Shown in pieces: positions 8,356-13,662 of a stretch of 13,662 nucleotides of DNA (position 1 is its first letter; every line of letters starts with the position of its first letter). The position numbers and the translations under genes were made by a program. Source of the DNA: Candidatus Equihabitans merdae (GTDB lineage Bacteria; Bacillota; Clostridia; Lachnospirales; Lachnospiraceae); contig JAGHUB010000138.1 of assembly GCA_018065025.1 (NCBI GenBank), positions 1 to 13,662 on the forward strand, written 5' to 3'. Below the pieces are notes generated by a model. That model was not told the DNA's origin. It ran no database searches and was given only the letters and a program-made list of their open reading frames with translations.

Positions 8356-9303
8356 CTAGTTGTTATTCTTATTTTTACTTTTTTTGCGGCGGGGTTTCTT
8401 CTTCTCAGCCACTTTAAGGGCCGCTTCTTCGTCCACCATTTTCACAGTGCGAACGCCGAATACCAAACCTTCATCCGTCTTCTTCAGTCTCATTTTTCCC
8501 TTGGCGTAACCATGTTCCTGGCACAGGGCTATGCAGCGATAAACATGATTGCCGGTGGCGAACCATTTCATTTTCTTGGGAATAGCCTTGCCGCATTCCC
8601 GACAGCGAATGGTTGTGATGCCGCGATCACTCATCAGTGCTTCCGAAGTATCGAAAGTCCGGGTGATGTATTTTTCATAGGTAGGATACTGGATCTTCAC
8701 CTCTTCTTTTTTGGTGCGAGGTACTTTGAAGATATCTACCGTAAATCTTTCCTTAATGGTCTGCTTAGGGATCTGCACCAGCACCTTGGCGGTGTAAAGG
8801 GCATCGTCCAGCGCGTGATGGAAATCGCCCTGATCGTCCATCTTCAGGAATTCCGCCGCATAAGATAAGGAACGGCGATCCTTCTCTCTCTCATAAGTTA
8901 CCGCAAAGAGCTTCTGTACATCTTCGAAATATAGCGGGAACTTGATGAGCTGGTCCATCTCGTAGAACTTGAGATTTCTCTGGAATTCGTAGAGATCCAA
9001 AGGACCCCAGGTGCAGAAGCGATAATCCTTACCGCAGAATTCCAGAAATGCTCGTGCCGCATCGGGAAATGTCATACCGTCTTTCAGGTCGTCAGCGTTC
9101 AATCCGATGACTTCATGGGTACGATAATGAATCCGGCGGTAAACCGTCGGTTTTATATAGGTATGGAAGGTGTCGCGAATCTCCATATCTTCACCTACGC
9201 GGACCGCCCCGATCTCGATGATCTCAAAGGGCAGTGCCGGGTTCTCGCGAGCCTTCCCATACGGGCACTGATTCCATTCTAAGTCAAATACGATATAATC
9301 CAT
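8356..9303 (-). CDS. DEDDh 3'-5' exonuclease with C-terminal zinc-ribbon-like module
   Basis: A predicted RNase T/DnaQ-superfamily 3'-5' exonuclease of 315 aa. The Exo motifs are complete: D7 and E9 in FDLEWNQ, D103 in TWGPLDL, and H162 with D167 in FHHALDDA, which gives the usual H-x4-D spacing. The domain (about 1-185) resembles the KapD/ERI-1-like group. After it come C234/C237 (CREC) and C257/C261/H264 (CIALCQEH), which look like a zinc ribbon, and a basic tail (KKKPRRKKSKNKNNN); both suggest nucleic-acid binding, probably RNA. The ATG at 9303 is forced: Exo motif I starts at residue 7, and an in-frame TAA lies two codons upstream. No Shine-Dalgarno precedes it, and the promoter candidate would start transcription at the ATG itself, so the mRNA may be leaderless. 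The substrate is unknown. Confidence 0.92.
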   Translation of the reverse strand: MDYIVFDLEWNQCPYGKARENPALPFEIIEIGAVRVGEDMEIRDTFHTYIKPTVYRRIHYRTHEVIGLNADDLKDGMTFPDAARAFLEFCGKDYRFCTWGPLDLYEFQRNLKFYEMDQLIKFPLYFEDVQKLFAVTYEREKDRRSLSYAAEFLKMDDQGDFHHALDDALYTAKVLVQIPKQTIKERFTVDIFKVPRTKKEEVKIQYPTYEKYITRTFDTSEALMSDRGITTIRCRECGKAIPKKMKWFATGNHVYRCIALCQEHGYAKGKMRLKKTDEGLVFGVRTVKMVDEEAALKVAEKKKPRRKKSKNKNNN

Positions 9304-9339
9304 AACTTATACCATAACACCAGGTGGGAAATGGTGCAA
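9304..9339 (-). promoter_or_regulatory. Probable promoter of the exonuclease gene
   Basis: On the minus strand TTGCAC (9334-9339) and TATGGT (9311-9316) are separated by 17 bp. The expected start is about 9304, one base before the ATG, and no purine-rich RBS lies in between. An alternative TATAAG (9306-9311) would place the start even later. Confidence 0.45.
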
Positions 9340-9359
9340 CCTTCACGACCTTGACGGTC

Positions 9360-9395
9360 TCAATCATTTCTCAAAGAACTCAGAATTCTGATTGA
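9360..9395. repeat. Inverted repeat and palindrome between the exonuclease and the tRNA
   Basis: TCAATCA (9360-9366) is complementary to TGATTGA (9389-9395) across 22 nt, and the right arm overlaps a perfect 12-bp palindrome TCAGAATTCTGA (9380-9391). There is no T-tail, so it is not an obvious terminator; an operator role is possible. The rest of the gap holds only the exonuclease and tRNA promoters. Confidence 0.35.
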
Positions 9396-9468
9396 TAGAT
9401 GCGAGCGGTCCTCTTTCAAATCTTCAGTGGCACCAGTAAGCATTTTCCAAAATTTTTTCAAAAAAAGA

Positions 9469-9503
9469 TTGCATTTTATAATTTGGGTGCTATAATAACT
9501 AGC
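9469..9503 (+). promoter_or_regulatory. tRNA-Ala promoter
   Basis: A TTGCAT -35 (9469-9474) and a perfect TATAAT -10 (9491-9496) are separated by 16 bp, preceded by an A/T-rich stretch. The start would be near 9503, about 6 nt before the mature tRNA 5' end. Confidence 0.8.
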
Positions 9504-9508
9504 TGTAC

Positions 9509-9581
9509 GGGGTATTAGCGCAGTTGGGAGCGCGCCACACTGGCAGTGTGGAGGTCATGGGTTCGAATCCCATATGCTCCA
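9509..9581 (+). tRNA. tRNA-Ala (anticodon GGC)
   Basis: A full 73-nt cloverleaf. The acceptor stem is GGGGTAT/ATGCTCC with the G3-U70 wobble pair that marks alanine tRNAs. The D stem is GCGC/GCGC. The anticodon stem is CCACA/TGTGG around loop CTGGCAG (anticodon GGC at 9542-9544). The variable loop is AGGTC, and the T arm is ATGGG-TTCGAAT-CCCAT. The discriminator is A at 9581. CCA is not encoded and must be added after transcription. It is a single gene with its own promoter and terminator. Confidence 0.98.
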
Positions 9582-9583
9582 TC

Positions 9584-9610
9584 GCCTCATCCATTGGATG
9601 GGGCTTTTTT
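9584..9610 (+). terminator. Terminator of the tRNA-Ala gene
   Basis: GCCTCATCC pairs with GGATGGGGC (one T-G wobble) around a 3-nt loop and is followed by six T (9605-9610), directly behind the tRNA. Confidence 0.9.
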
Positions 9611-9742
9611 ATTACAATTATCGCAGGTCTTGTTGATCGGTGATGTCAAAACGACAAGTATTGATCATCAAAAGGCCCCTGTGTCGTATTGTTTTGGTTT
9701 TATGATATATTTGGATTCCGTGGCATATATGGAGGTTGTTTT

Positions 9743-10255
9743 ATGACTGCTGAAGAACGCCGCCTGGCGATTCTTGAACAACTACGAAATACCACATCTC
9801 CTCTGAGTGCTTCACTTCTGGCAGGAGAATATAGTGTCAGCCGACAGATCATCGTTGGTGACGTAGCCCTGCTTCGTGCAGGCGGTGCTTCCATCATCGC
9901 TACTCCTCGAGGCTATCTGCTCCAATCCGCACCCAGCAAGCATCATGCTCAGATTGCCTGTTGTCACGATAGCGATGACATGAAGAAGGAACTCTACGCT
10001 CTGGTAGATGAAGGTTGTACTGTAGTGGACGTCATCGTAGAGCATCCCCTCTATGGTCAGCTCACCGGACTTCTGGGTGTCAGCAACCGCCACGAAGTAG
10101 ACGAATTCATCAAGCGCTGCGAGGAAGCCGATGCCCTGCCTTTATCCGTCCTGACAGAAGGCATCCACCTCCACACCATCGAAACCAATGATCCGGACAA
10201 TATCAAGCGCGCCGTCATGAAGCTTGAAAGACTGGGTTTTATCTTATCTAAATAA
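9743..10255 (+). CDS. niaR: NiaR-like transcriptional repressor (HTH plus 3H domain)
   Basis: A 170-aa cytoplasmic DNA-binding regulator. NiaR proteins sense nicotinic acid and repress niacin uptake and NAD synthesis genes. Residues 5-60 form a winged-helix HTH, with the recognition region near SASLLAGEYSVSRQIIVGD. Residues 68-167 are the 3H domain: H75 with E83, H101 in EHPLYGQ, and H142/H144 in GIHLHTI. From memory, the Thermotoga maritima NiaR binds metal through a His, a Glu eight residues later and an HxH pair, and H75/E83/H142/H144 fit that pattern. The start at 9743 is chosen because GGAGG (9731-9735) lies 7 nt upstream and the HTH begins at once; a longer frame from 9689 lacks an RBS. 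It stands alone, ended by a strong terminator. The nearest downstream gene has a palindromic site at its promoter that could be its target. Nicotinate as effector is a family inference. Confidence 0.87.
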   Translation: MTAEERRLAILEQLRNTTSPLSASLLAGEYSVSRQIIVGDVALLRAGGASIIATPRGYLLQSAPSKHHAQIACCHDSDDMKKELYALVDEGCTVVDVIVEHPLYGQLTGLLGVSNRHEVDEFIKRCEEADALPLSVLTEGIHLHTIETNDPDNIKRAVMKLERLGFILSK

Positions 10256-10265
10256 TGAAATGTTA

Positions 10266-10293
10266 ATCCTGCCTGCAGAGGCAGGATTTTTTT
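10266..10293 (+). terminator. Terminator of niaR
   Basis: A perfect 9-bp stem (ATCCTGCCT at 10266-10274 with AGGCAGGAT at 10279-10287) with a GCAG loop is followed by seven T, starting 11 bp after the niaR stop codon. Confidence 0.94.
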
Positions 10294-10360
10294 ATTAGAA
10301 AAATGCTCATTTACGACCATGAATTCCCACCCCTCTTATGCATAATGTGAAAGTTGCGTG

Positions 10361-10411
10361 AATTGTCTTGACACTTGCTTCAAATCAGAGTATATAGGTG
10401 TCTTGACACCT
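10361..10411 (+). promoter_or_regulatory. Paired operator-like sites, candidate NiaR targets
   Basis: TGTCTTGACAC occurs at 10364-10374 and again at 10399-10409, exactly 35 bp apart. The second copy sits in the perfect palindrome AGGTGTC-TT-GACACCT (10396-10411); the first is a degenerate version. Their positions over the -35 and the start site are typical of a repressor operator. Assignment to the adjacent NiaR is inference from location and symmetry. Confidence 0.5.
10368..10403 (+). promoter_or_regulatory. Promoter of the PfoR-like membrane protein gene
   Basis: A perfect -35 TTGACA (10368-10373) and a -10 TATATA (10391-10396) are 17 bp apart, with a start expected near 10403. The -35 lies inside the first TGTCTTGACAC copy, and the start point lies inside the second. 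Binding at both would block transcription. Confidence 0.65.
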
Positions 10412-10449
10412 GTAATTGACAGTTCCAAAAGAGGCACTGCCTGACCCCG
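10396..10449 (+). repeat. Possible REP/MITE-like palindromic stretch
   Basis: Three small inverted repeats follow each other: AGGTGTC/GACACCT (10396-10411), CTGT/ACAG (10410-10422) and AGGC/GCCT (10432-10442), ending in GACCCC. A TTGACAG...TTCCAAAAG...CTGACCCC layout reminds me of short palindromic repeats scattered through clostridial genomes. Only one copy is present in this window, so this remains a suspicion that competes with the operator reading. Confidence 0.3.
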
Positions 10450-10534
10450 AACAAATGCAGACTTGCATCTCTTTTTAATCAAGCAACTACAGGTATCAAA
10501 TATAAATTATTCCAAAATTACGGAGGTATCTGTG

Positions 10535-11626
10535 ATGGAAGCAATCAAAGCATTTCTGAAACGTAAAGACATCGTTATCTCAGCTCGCCGCTACGGCATC
10601 GACGCCCTTGGCGCTATGGCACAGGGTCTCTTCTGTTCCCTGCTGATCGGCACAATCCTTAACACACTTGGCACTCAGTTCCACATCGGCATGCTGGCCT
10701 CAACAGTTGCCACTATCGGTGGTGTTGAATACACTGTTGGCGGTCTTGCCAGTGCTATGAGCGGTCCGGCCATGGCCGTTGCCATCGGTTACGCCCTGCA
10801 TTGTCCGCCCCTGGTTCTCTTCTCATTGATTTCTGTAGGTTTTGCCTCTAATGCACTTGGTGGTGCCGGCGGTCCCTTAGCCGTTCTCTTCGTTGCCATC
10901 ATTTCCGCCGAAATCGGTAAAGCCGTTTCCAAAGAAACCAAGGTTGATATCCTGGTAACACCTCTTGTCACTATCGGTGTCGGTGTTGCCCTGTCCGCTC
11001 TCATCGCTCCGGCACTTGGTGCTCTGGCTATGAAACTTGGTGATATCATCATGTGGGCTACAGAACTTCAGCCCTTCCTGATGGGTATCCTGGTATCTGT
11101 TCTGGTAGGTATCGCCCTGACACTGCCCATCTCCTCAGCCGCTATCTGCGCTGCTCTTGGTCTGACAGGTCTGGCAGGCGGTGCCGCTGTTGCCGGCTGC
11201 TGCGCTCAGATGGTTGGTTTCGCCGTCATGTCCTTCAAGGAAAATAAATGGGGCGGCCTGATCTCTCAGGGTATCGGTACATCCATGCTGCAGATGGGTA
11301 ATATTGTTAAGAATCCTCGTATCTGGATCGCTCCCATCGTCACCAGCGCCATCACCGGTCCTCTGGCTACATGCCTCTTCAAGCTTCAGATGAACGGCAC
11401 CCCCGTCAGCTCCGGTATGGGTACCTGCGGTCTGGTTGGTCAGATCGGTGTCTACACAGGCTGGGTAAATGATGTAGCCTCAGGCGCCAAAGTTGCCATC
11501 ACAGGTATGGACTGGGCAGGCATGATCCTGATCTGCTTCGTCCTTCCCGCAGTTCTTTGCCCCCTGATCAACATGGCTGTTCGCAAAGCCGGTTGGGTCA
11601 AAGACGGTGATATGAAACTTAACTAA
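10535..11626 (+). CDS. PfoR / PTS_EIIC_2-family membrane permease
   Basis: A 363-aa polytopic inner-membrane protein, very rich in Gly, Ala, Ile and Val, with about eight to ten hydrophobic segments (roughly 24-46, 53-75, 78-100, 112-132, 138-165, 183-205, 209-232, 262-285, 328-348). The N-terminal YGIDALGAMAQGLFCSLLIG and the C-terminal KAGWVKDGD recall the PTS_EIIC_2 family, which includes Clostridium perfringens PfoR and many proteins named PTS IIC. No EIIA, EIIB or HPr gene is nearby, so sugar phosphotransfer is doubtful; a stand-alone transporter or membrane regulator is as likely. The ATG at 10535 (after an in-frame GTG) has GGAGG (10522-10526) 8 nt upstream. Codon choice is biased towards GGT/ATC/CTT, suggesting good expression. 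It is flanked by a putative operator upstream and a cysteine desulfidase gene downstream. Substrate unknown: niacin-type and serine/cysteine-type candidates are both inference. Confidence 0.83.
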   Translation: MEAIKAFLKRKDIVISARRYGIDALGAMAQGLFCSLLIGTILNTLGTQFHIGMLASTVATIGGVEYTVGGLASAMSGPAMAVAIGYALHCPPLVLFSLISVGFASNALGGAGGPLAVLFVAIISAEIGKAVSKETKVDILVTPLVTIGVGVALSALIAPALGALAMKLGDIIMWATELQPFLMGILVSVLVGIALTLPISSAAICAALGLTGLAGGAAVAGCCAQMVGFAVMSFKENKWGGLISQGIGTSMLQMGNIVKNPRIWIAPIVTSAITGPLATCLFKLQMNGTPVSSGMGTCGLVGQIGVYTGWVNDVASGAKVAITGMDWAGMILICFVLPAVLCPLINMAVRKAGWVKDGDMKLN

Positions 11627-11648
11627 ATTCTCATTCCATACTTTTCCG

Positions 11649-11682
11649 CCCCGTAGCATTTCAACTGCTGCGGGGTCTTTTT
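11649..11682 (+). terminator. Terminator of the PfoR-like gene
   Basis: CCCCGTAGCA (11649-11658) pairs with TGCTGCGGGG (11666-11675; one T-G wobble) around a 7-nt loop, followed by TCTTTTT. Confidence 0.92.
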
Positions 11683-11932
11683 ATGTATATGTTGAATTTT
11701 TCATGGCTGCGGGCCCTTGCCCACATGCAGACAGTTGGCCAACGTACACCTCGGCTCATTCTTTACTTTAATTTAAGATTTATACACTTGTTTCACGCCC
11801 ATCATTTGACTATAGTGGACTTATATCGGTGCTTGAAAAATATCAAGATTCACTACTTTCTCAAGCAGCAAAGATTCATAAGCAACACCCAATAAGCAAC
11901 AACAAAAAACTATGCATCAATGGAGAATTCAT
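11683..11932 (+). other. Intergenic region before cyuA with leader hairpins
   Basis: The gene-free stretch from 11627 to 11932 holds the upstream terminator, then a GGGC/GCCC plus CTGC/GCAG inverted repeat (11707-11730), an 8-bp palindrome TTGGCCAA (11735-11742) and the cyuA promoter. The leader after it contains two mutually exclusive hairpins that share one arm: CTTGA (11832-11836) with TCAAG (11843-11847), or GCTTGA (11831-11836) with TCAAGC (11861-11866). Neither has a T-tail. I see no convincing small gene here. Confidence 0.5.
11788..11823 (+). promoter_or_regulatory. Probable cyuA promoter
   Basis: TTGTTT (11788-11793) and TATAGT (11811-11816) are 17 bp apart. The start near 11823 gives a leader of about 110 nt. 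Confidence 0.6.
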
Positions 11933-13288
11933 ATGCTTAATCGAGAGTCTTTGTATCAATCTTATCTTGCCATTCTTCGGGAAGAAATGATTCCCGCCCT
12001 GGGTTGTACCGAGCCTATCGCCATCGCATACGGTGCCGCTCGTGCCAGGGAAATACTCGGTGCCGACCCGGATCGTATCGTCATCGGCGTCTGCCCCAGC
12101 ATTTTCAAAAATGCTAAATCCGTTATCGTTCCTAACACGCAGCATCTGAAGGGTGTAGCCGCTTCTGTAGCCGCCGGCGTGGCTGCCGGTGACGCTTCCA
12201 AGGAACTGGAAGTCCTGTCTGAGATCACCGAACCTCAGCTTGAAAGCATCCGTCATCTTCTGGACACCTGCCCCATCGAAGTCACCATTCCCGAGGATTC
12301 TCTCAACTTCGATATCCGCATTACCTTATATAAAGGGGACCACACAGCCTACGTCCGCATCGCCCTTTTCCACACCAATATCGTGTGCGAAACCAAGGAC
12401 AATCGAATTTTGAAAAATGTTTCTCTGGCGGAAGAGGTTGCTGATGTCAGCAATACCAATGACACGGAAAATGCTGACTCAAAAGAGAATCCTGCTGATG
12501 AAGCCGGTCATGACCAGCTCGTCATCTCCACGGACCGGTCTCTTCTCACCATGCGAAACATCGTTGACTTCGCGGATCACGCCGATATTGAGCAGGTTCG
12601 CTCTCTTCTGGATCGACAGATCAGCTTCAACATGGCTATCGCCGAGGAAGGTCTGAAGACAGCCCCGGGTGCTGCCATCGGTGCCACACTGCTTAAATAC
12701 GATGGAGATTCCATCAAGAACAAAGCCAAAGCTTATGCAGCCGCCGGGTCCGATGCCCGTATGGACGGCTGCGAAATGCCGGTTATCATCAATTCCGGCA
12801 GCGGCAATCAGGGTATCACCTGCTCCGTACCTGTTATCGTCTATGCCCGTCATCTGGGCGTAAACGATGAGAAACTATATCGCGCCCTGCTGATTTCCAA
12901 CCTGACCTGCATTCACATCAAGACCCCTATCGGCCGTCTGTCCGCCTACTGCGGAGCTGTCAGTGCCGGTGCCGCTGCAGGTGCAGGCATCGCCTATCTC
13001 CATGGCGGTGGTTATGAAGAAGTGGTCCACACCGTGGTCAATGCCCTGGCCAATGTCTCCGGCATTATCTGCGACGGCGCCAAGTCATCCTGCGCTGCCA
13101 AGATCGCTTCCGCTGTAGACGCCGGCATTTTCGGCTATCAGATGTATCTCAACGGCAAGGAATTCTTCGGCGGCGACGGTATCGTAGCCGGAGGCGTAGA
13201 ACCCACCCTTAAGAACATCGGCCGCTTAGGTTGTGACGGCATGAAGGGAACCAACGAAGAAATCGTCCGCATGATGCTGGAATGCTAA
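11933..13288 (+). CDS. cyuA: L-cysteine desulfidase / serine dehydratase alpha-like protein (UPF0597, CyuA/YhaM family)
   Basis: A predicted cytosolic iron-sulfur enzyme of 451 aa that breaks L-cysteine down to pyruvate, ammonia and sulfide. The family is related to L-serine dehydratase alpha, so serine activity is an alternative. Key sites are C25 in ALGCTEP near the N-terminus, the SGSGNQG loop (288-294), and C280, C340 (SAYCGAV), C380 and C387 (CDGAKSSC), which are candidates for [4Fe-4S] ligands and the active-site Cys. In the archaeal homologue, from memory, the N-terminal GCTEP Cys is also near position 25. An acidic, Asn/Asp/Glu-rich segment (about 164-194) interrupts the middle and may be a lineage-specific insert. 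The start at ATG 11933 is preferred over 11912 because GGAG (11922-11925) is 7 nt upstream and the LYQSYLAILREEM helix follows directly. It has its own promoter and a strong terminator, and may be functionally paired with the permease upstream. Confidence 0.9.
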   Translation: MLNRESLYQSYLAILREEMIPALGCTEPIAIAYGAARAREILGADPDRIVIGVCPSIFKNAKSVIVPNTQHLKGVAASVAAGVAAGDASKELEVLSEITEPQLESIRHLLDTCPIEVTIPEDSLNFDIRITLYKGDHTAYVRIALFHTNIVCETKDNRILKNVSLAEEVADVSNTNDTENADSKENPADEAGHDQLVISTDRSLLTMRNIVDFADHADIEQVRSLLDRQISFNMAIAEEGLKTAPGAAIGATLLKYDGDSIKNKAKAYAAAGSDARMDGCEMPVIINSGSGNQGITCSVPVIVYARHLGVNDEKLYRALLISNLTCIHIKTPIGRLSAYCGAVSAGAAAGAGIAYLHGGGYEEVVHTVVNALANVSGIICDGAKSSCAAKIASAVDAGIFGYQMYLNGKEFFGGDGIVAGGVEPTLKNIGRLGCDGMKGTNEEIVRMMLEC

Positions 13289-13318
13289 ACATTTATCGAC
13301 ACGACTTATTCTGATGAG

Positions 13319-13360
13319 AACAGCCTCCCGTAATATTTGCTGAAATGGGAGGCTGTTTTT
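13319..13360 (+). terminator. Terminator of cyuA
   Basis: A perfect 10-bp stem (ACAGCCTCCC at 13320-13329 with GGGAGGCTGT at 13347-13356) with a 17-nt loop is followed by a T-run, 31 bp after the stop codon. Confidence 0.94.
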
Positions 13361-13394
13361 GTACCCATGATATCCGGTGAAATATGCTTAACTG

Positions 13395-13430
13395 CTGACT
13401 TTACCCACATTTTCTGATAAAATGAGAATG
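13395..13430 (+). promoter_or_regulatory. Probable glmS promoter with extended -10
   Basis: CTGACT (13395-13400) and TAAAAT (13418-13423) are 17 bp apart, with TG at 13415-13416 giving an extended -10. Transcription would start near 13430, about 140 nt before the glmS ATG. Confidence 0.6.
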
Positions 13431-13436
13431 GTATGT

Positions 13437-13522
13437 TGCGACCTGAAGGGGTTGCGTAGTTTTATCCACACAAGCCATAGAAAATGTTCATATCCTGCAC
13501 ATTTTCCGCATAGGCTGTGGAT
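13437..13522 (+). ncRNA. Structured glmS 5' leader (candidate cis-regulatory RNA)
   Basis: Two hairpins are predicted by eye. Hairpin 1: TGCGACC (13437-13443) with GGTTGCG (13450-13456), two wobble pairs, 6-nt loop. Hairpin 2 is two-tiered: ATCCACA (13464-13470) with TGTGGAT (13516-13522), a CAA bulge, GCC/GGC (13474-13476 with 13513-13515), an internal loop, then a perfect 8-bp stem GAAAATGT (13480-13487) with ACATTTTC (13499-13506) and an 11-nt loop. I do not see the conserved core of the glmS ribozyme, so if this RNA is regulatory it is a different type. Confidence 0.45.
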
Positions 13523-13570
13523 GGAGCCAACACAAACAATAGGGAAGAACTAGTAGAAAGGATTCTCTAT

Positions 13571-13662
13571 ATGTGCGGAATCGTAGGTTATATAGGAAAT
13601 GAACAGGCTGCACCGATCCTGCTGGATGGTCTGAGCAAGCTGGAATACCGCGGTTATGACTC
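13571..13662 (+). CDS. glmS: Glutamine-fructose-6-phosphate aminotransferase, N-terminus (cut by the window edge)
   Basis: The first 30 codons read [20 protein letters not shown] and continue SKLEYRGYD, which is the N-terminal glutaminase domain of GlmS. The Cys after the initiator Met is the nucleophile once Met is removed. The enzyme makes glucosamine-6-phosphate from fructose-6-phosphate and glutamine, the first step towards UDP-GlcNAc and peptidoglycan. The ATG at 13571 has GAAAGGA (13556-13562) 8 nt upstream. The rest of the gene lies outside the window. It is preceded by an unusually structured leader. Confidence 0.97.
   Translation, partial: MCGIVGYIGNEQAAPILLDGLSKLEYRGYD

Noticed and set aside
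9509..9610. tRNA-Ala as an integration site for a genomic island
   Set aside because: No integrase, no repeated tRNA 3' end and no change in gene character; ordinary genes flank it on both sides.
11683..11895. A 70-codon frame between the permease and cyuA
   Set aside because: Its start lies in the T-tail region of a terminator, it has no RBS and it overlaps the cyuA promoter; composition looks non-coding.
13462..13525. Replication origin: a perfect DnaA box TTATCCACA (13462-13470) and a near match on the other strand (13517-13525)
   Set aside because: The two matches are the arms of the leader hairpin; there is no box cluster, no A/T-rich unwinding region and no dnaA or dnaN gene nearby.
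13430..13570. glmS ribozyme
   Set aside because: The position fits, but the conserved cleavage-site and core sequences were not recognised.

Overview
The window looks like chromosomal DNA from a moderate-G+C Firmicute, most likely a clostridial lineage. The evidence is strong GGAGG-type ribosome binding sites, rho-independent terminators with T-tails, a NiaR-type (3H-domain) regulator, a secreted NlpC/P60 plus SleB-like wall hydrolase, and an eukaryote-like isoleucyl-tRNA synthetase. This is inference from gene content; no species is recognised. There are no transposases, phage genes or CRISPR arrays.

Layout. Everything from 1 to about 9303 reads on the minus strand and everything from about 9509 to the end reads on the plus strand. 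From the left: the start of an unidentified minus-strand gene (TTG start, promoter and RBS visible); glgP (glycogen phosphorylase); a 119-bp gap with three tandem hairpins; ileS; a secreted two-hydrolase cell-wall protein with a long acidic linker; and a DEDDh exonuclease with a C-terminal zinc-ribbon-like module and a basic tail. The plus-strand half holds tRNA-Ala(GGC) with its own promoter and terminator; a NiaR-like repressor; a PfoR/PTS_EIIC_2-family membrane protein; a CyuA/UPF0597-type cysteine desulfidase; and the first 30 codons of glmS.

How genes may work together. Most genes have their own promoter and terminator, so the window is largely a string of monocistronic housekeeping units. 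The most suggestive neighbourhood is 9743-13288: a niacin-type repressor, then a permease whose promoter is overlapped by two copies of TGTCTTGACAC (one inside a perfect 7-bp palindrome), then a cysteine/serine-degrading enzyme. The permease could belong to niacin supply (if the palindromes are NiaR sites) or to serine/cysteine uptake (if it is partnered with the desulfidase). The sequence alone does not decide, and a REP-like repeat is a third explanation for the palindromes.

The other unexplained material is non-coding: a roughly 140-nt glmS leader with two hairpins that does not resemble the glmS ribozyme, repeat-rich leader DNA before the wall hydrolase, and competing hairpins before cyuA. 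I found no clear-cut new defence or mobile system.
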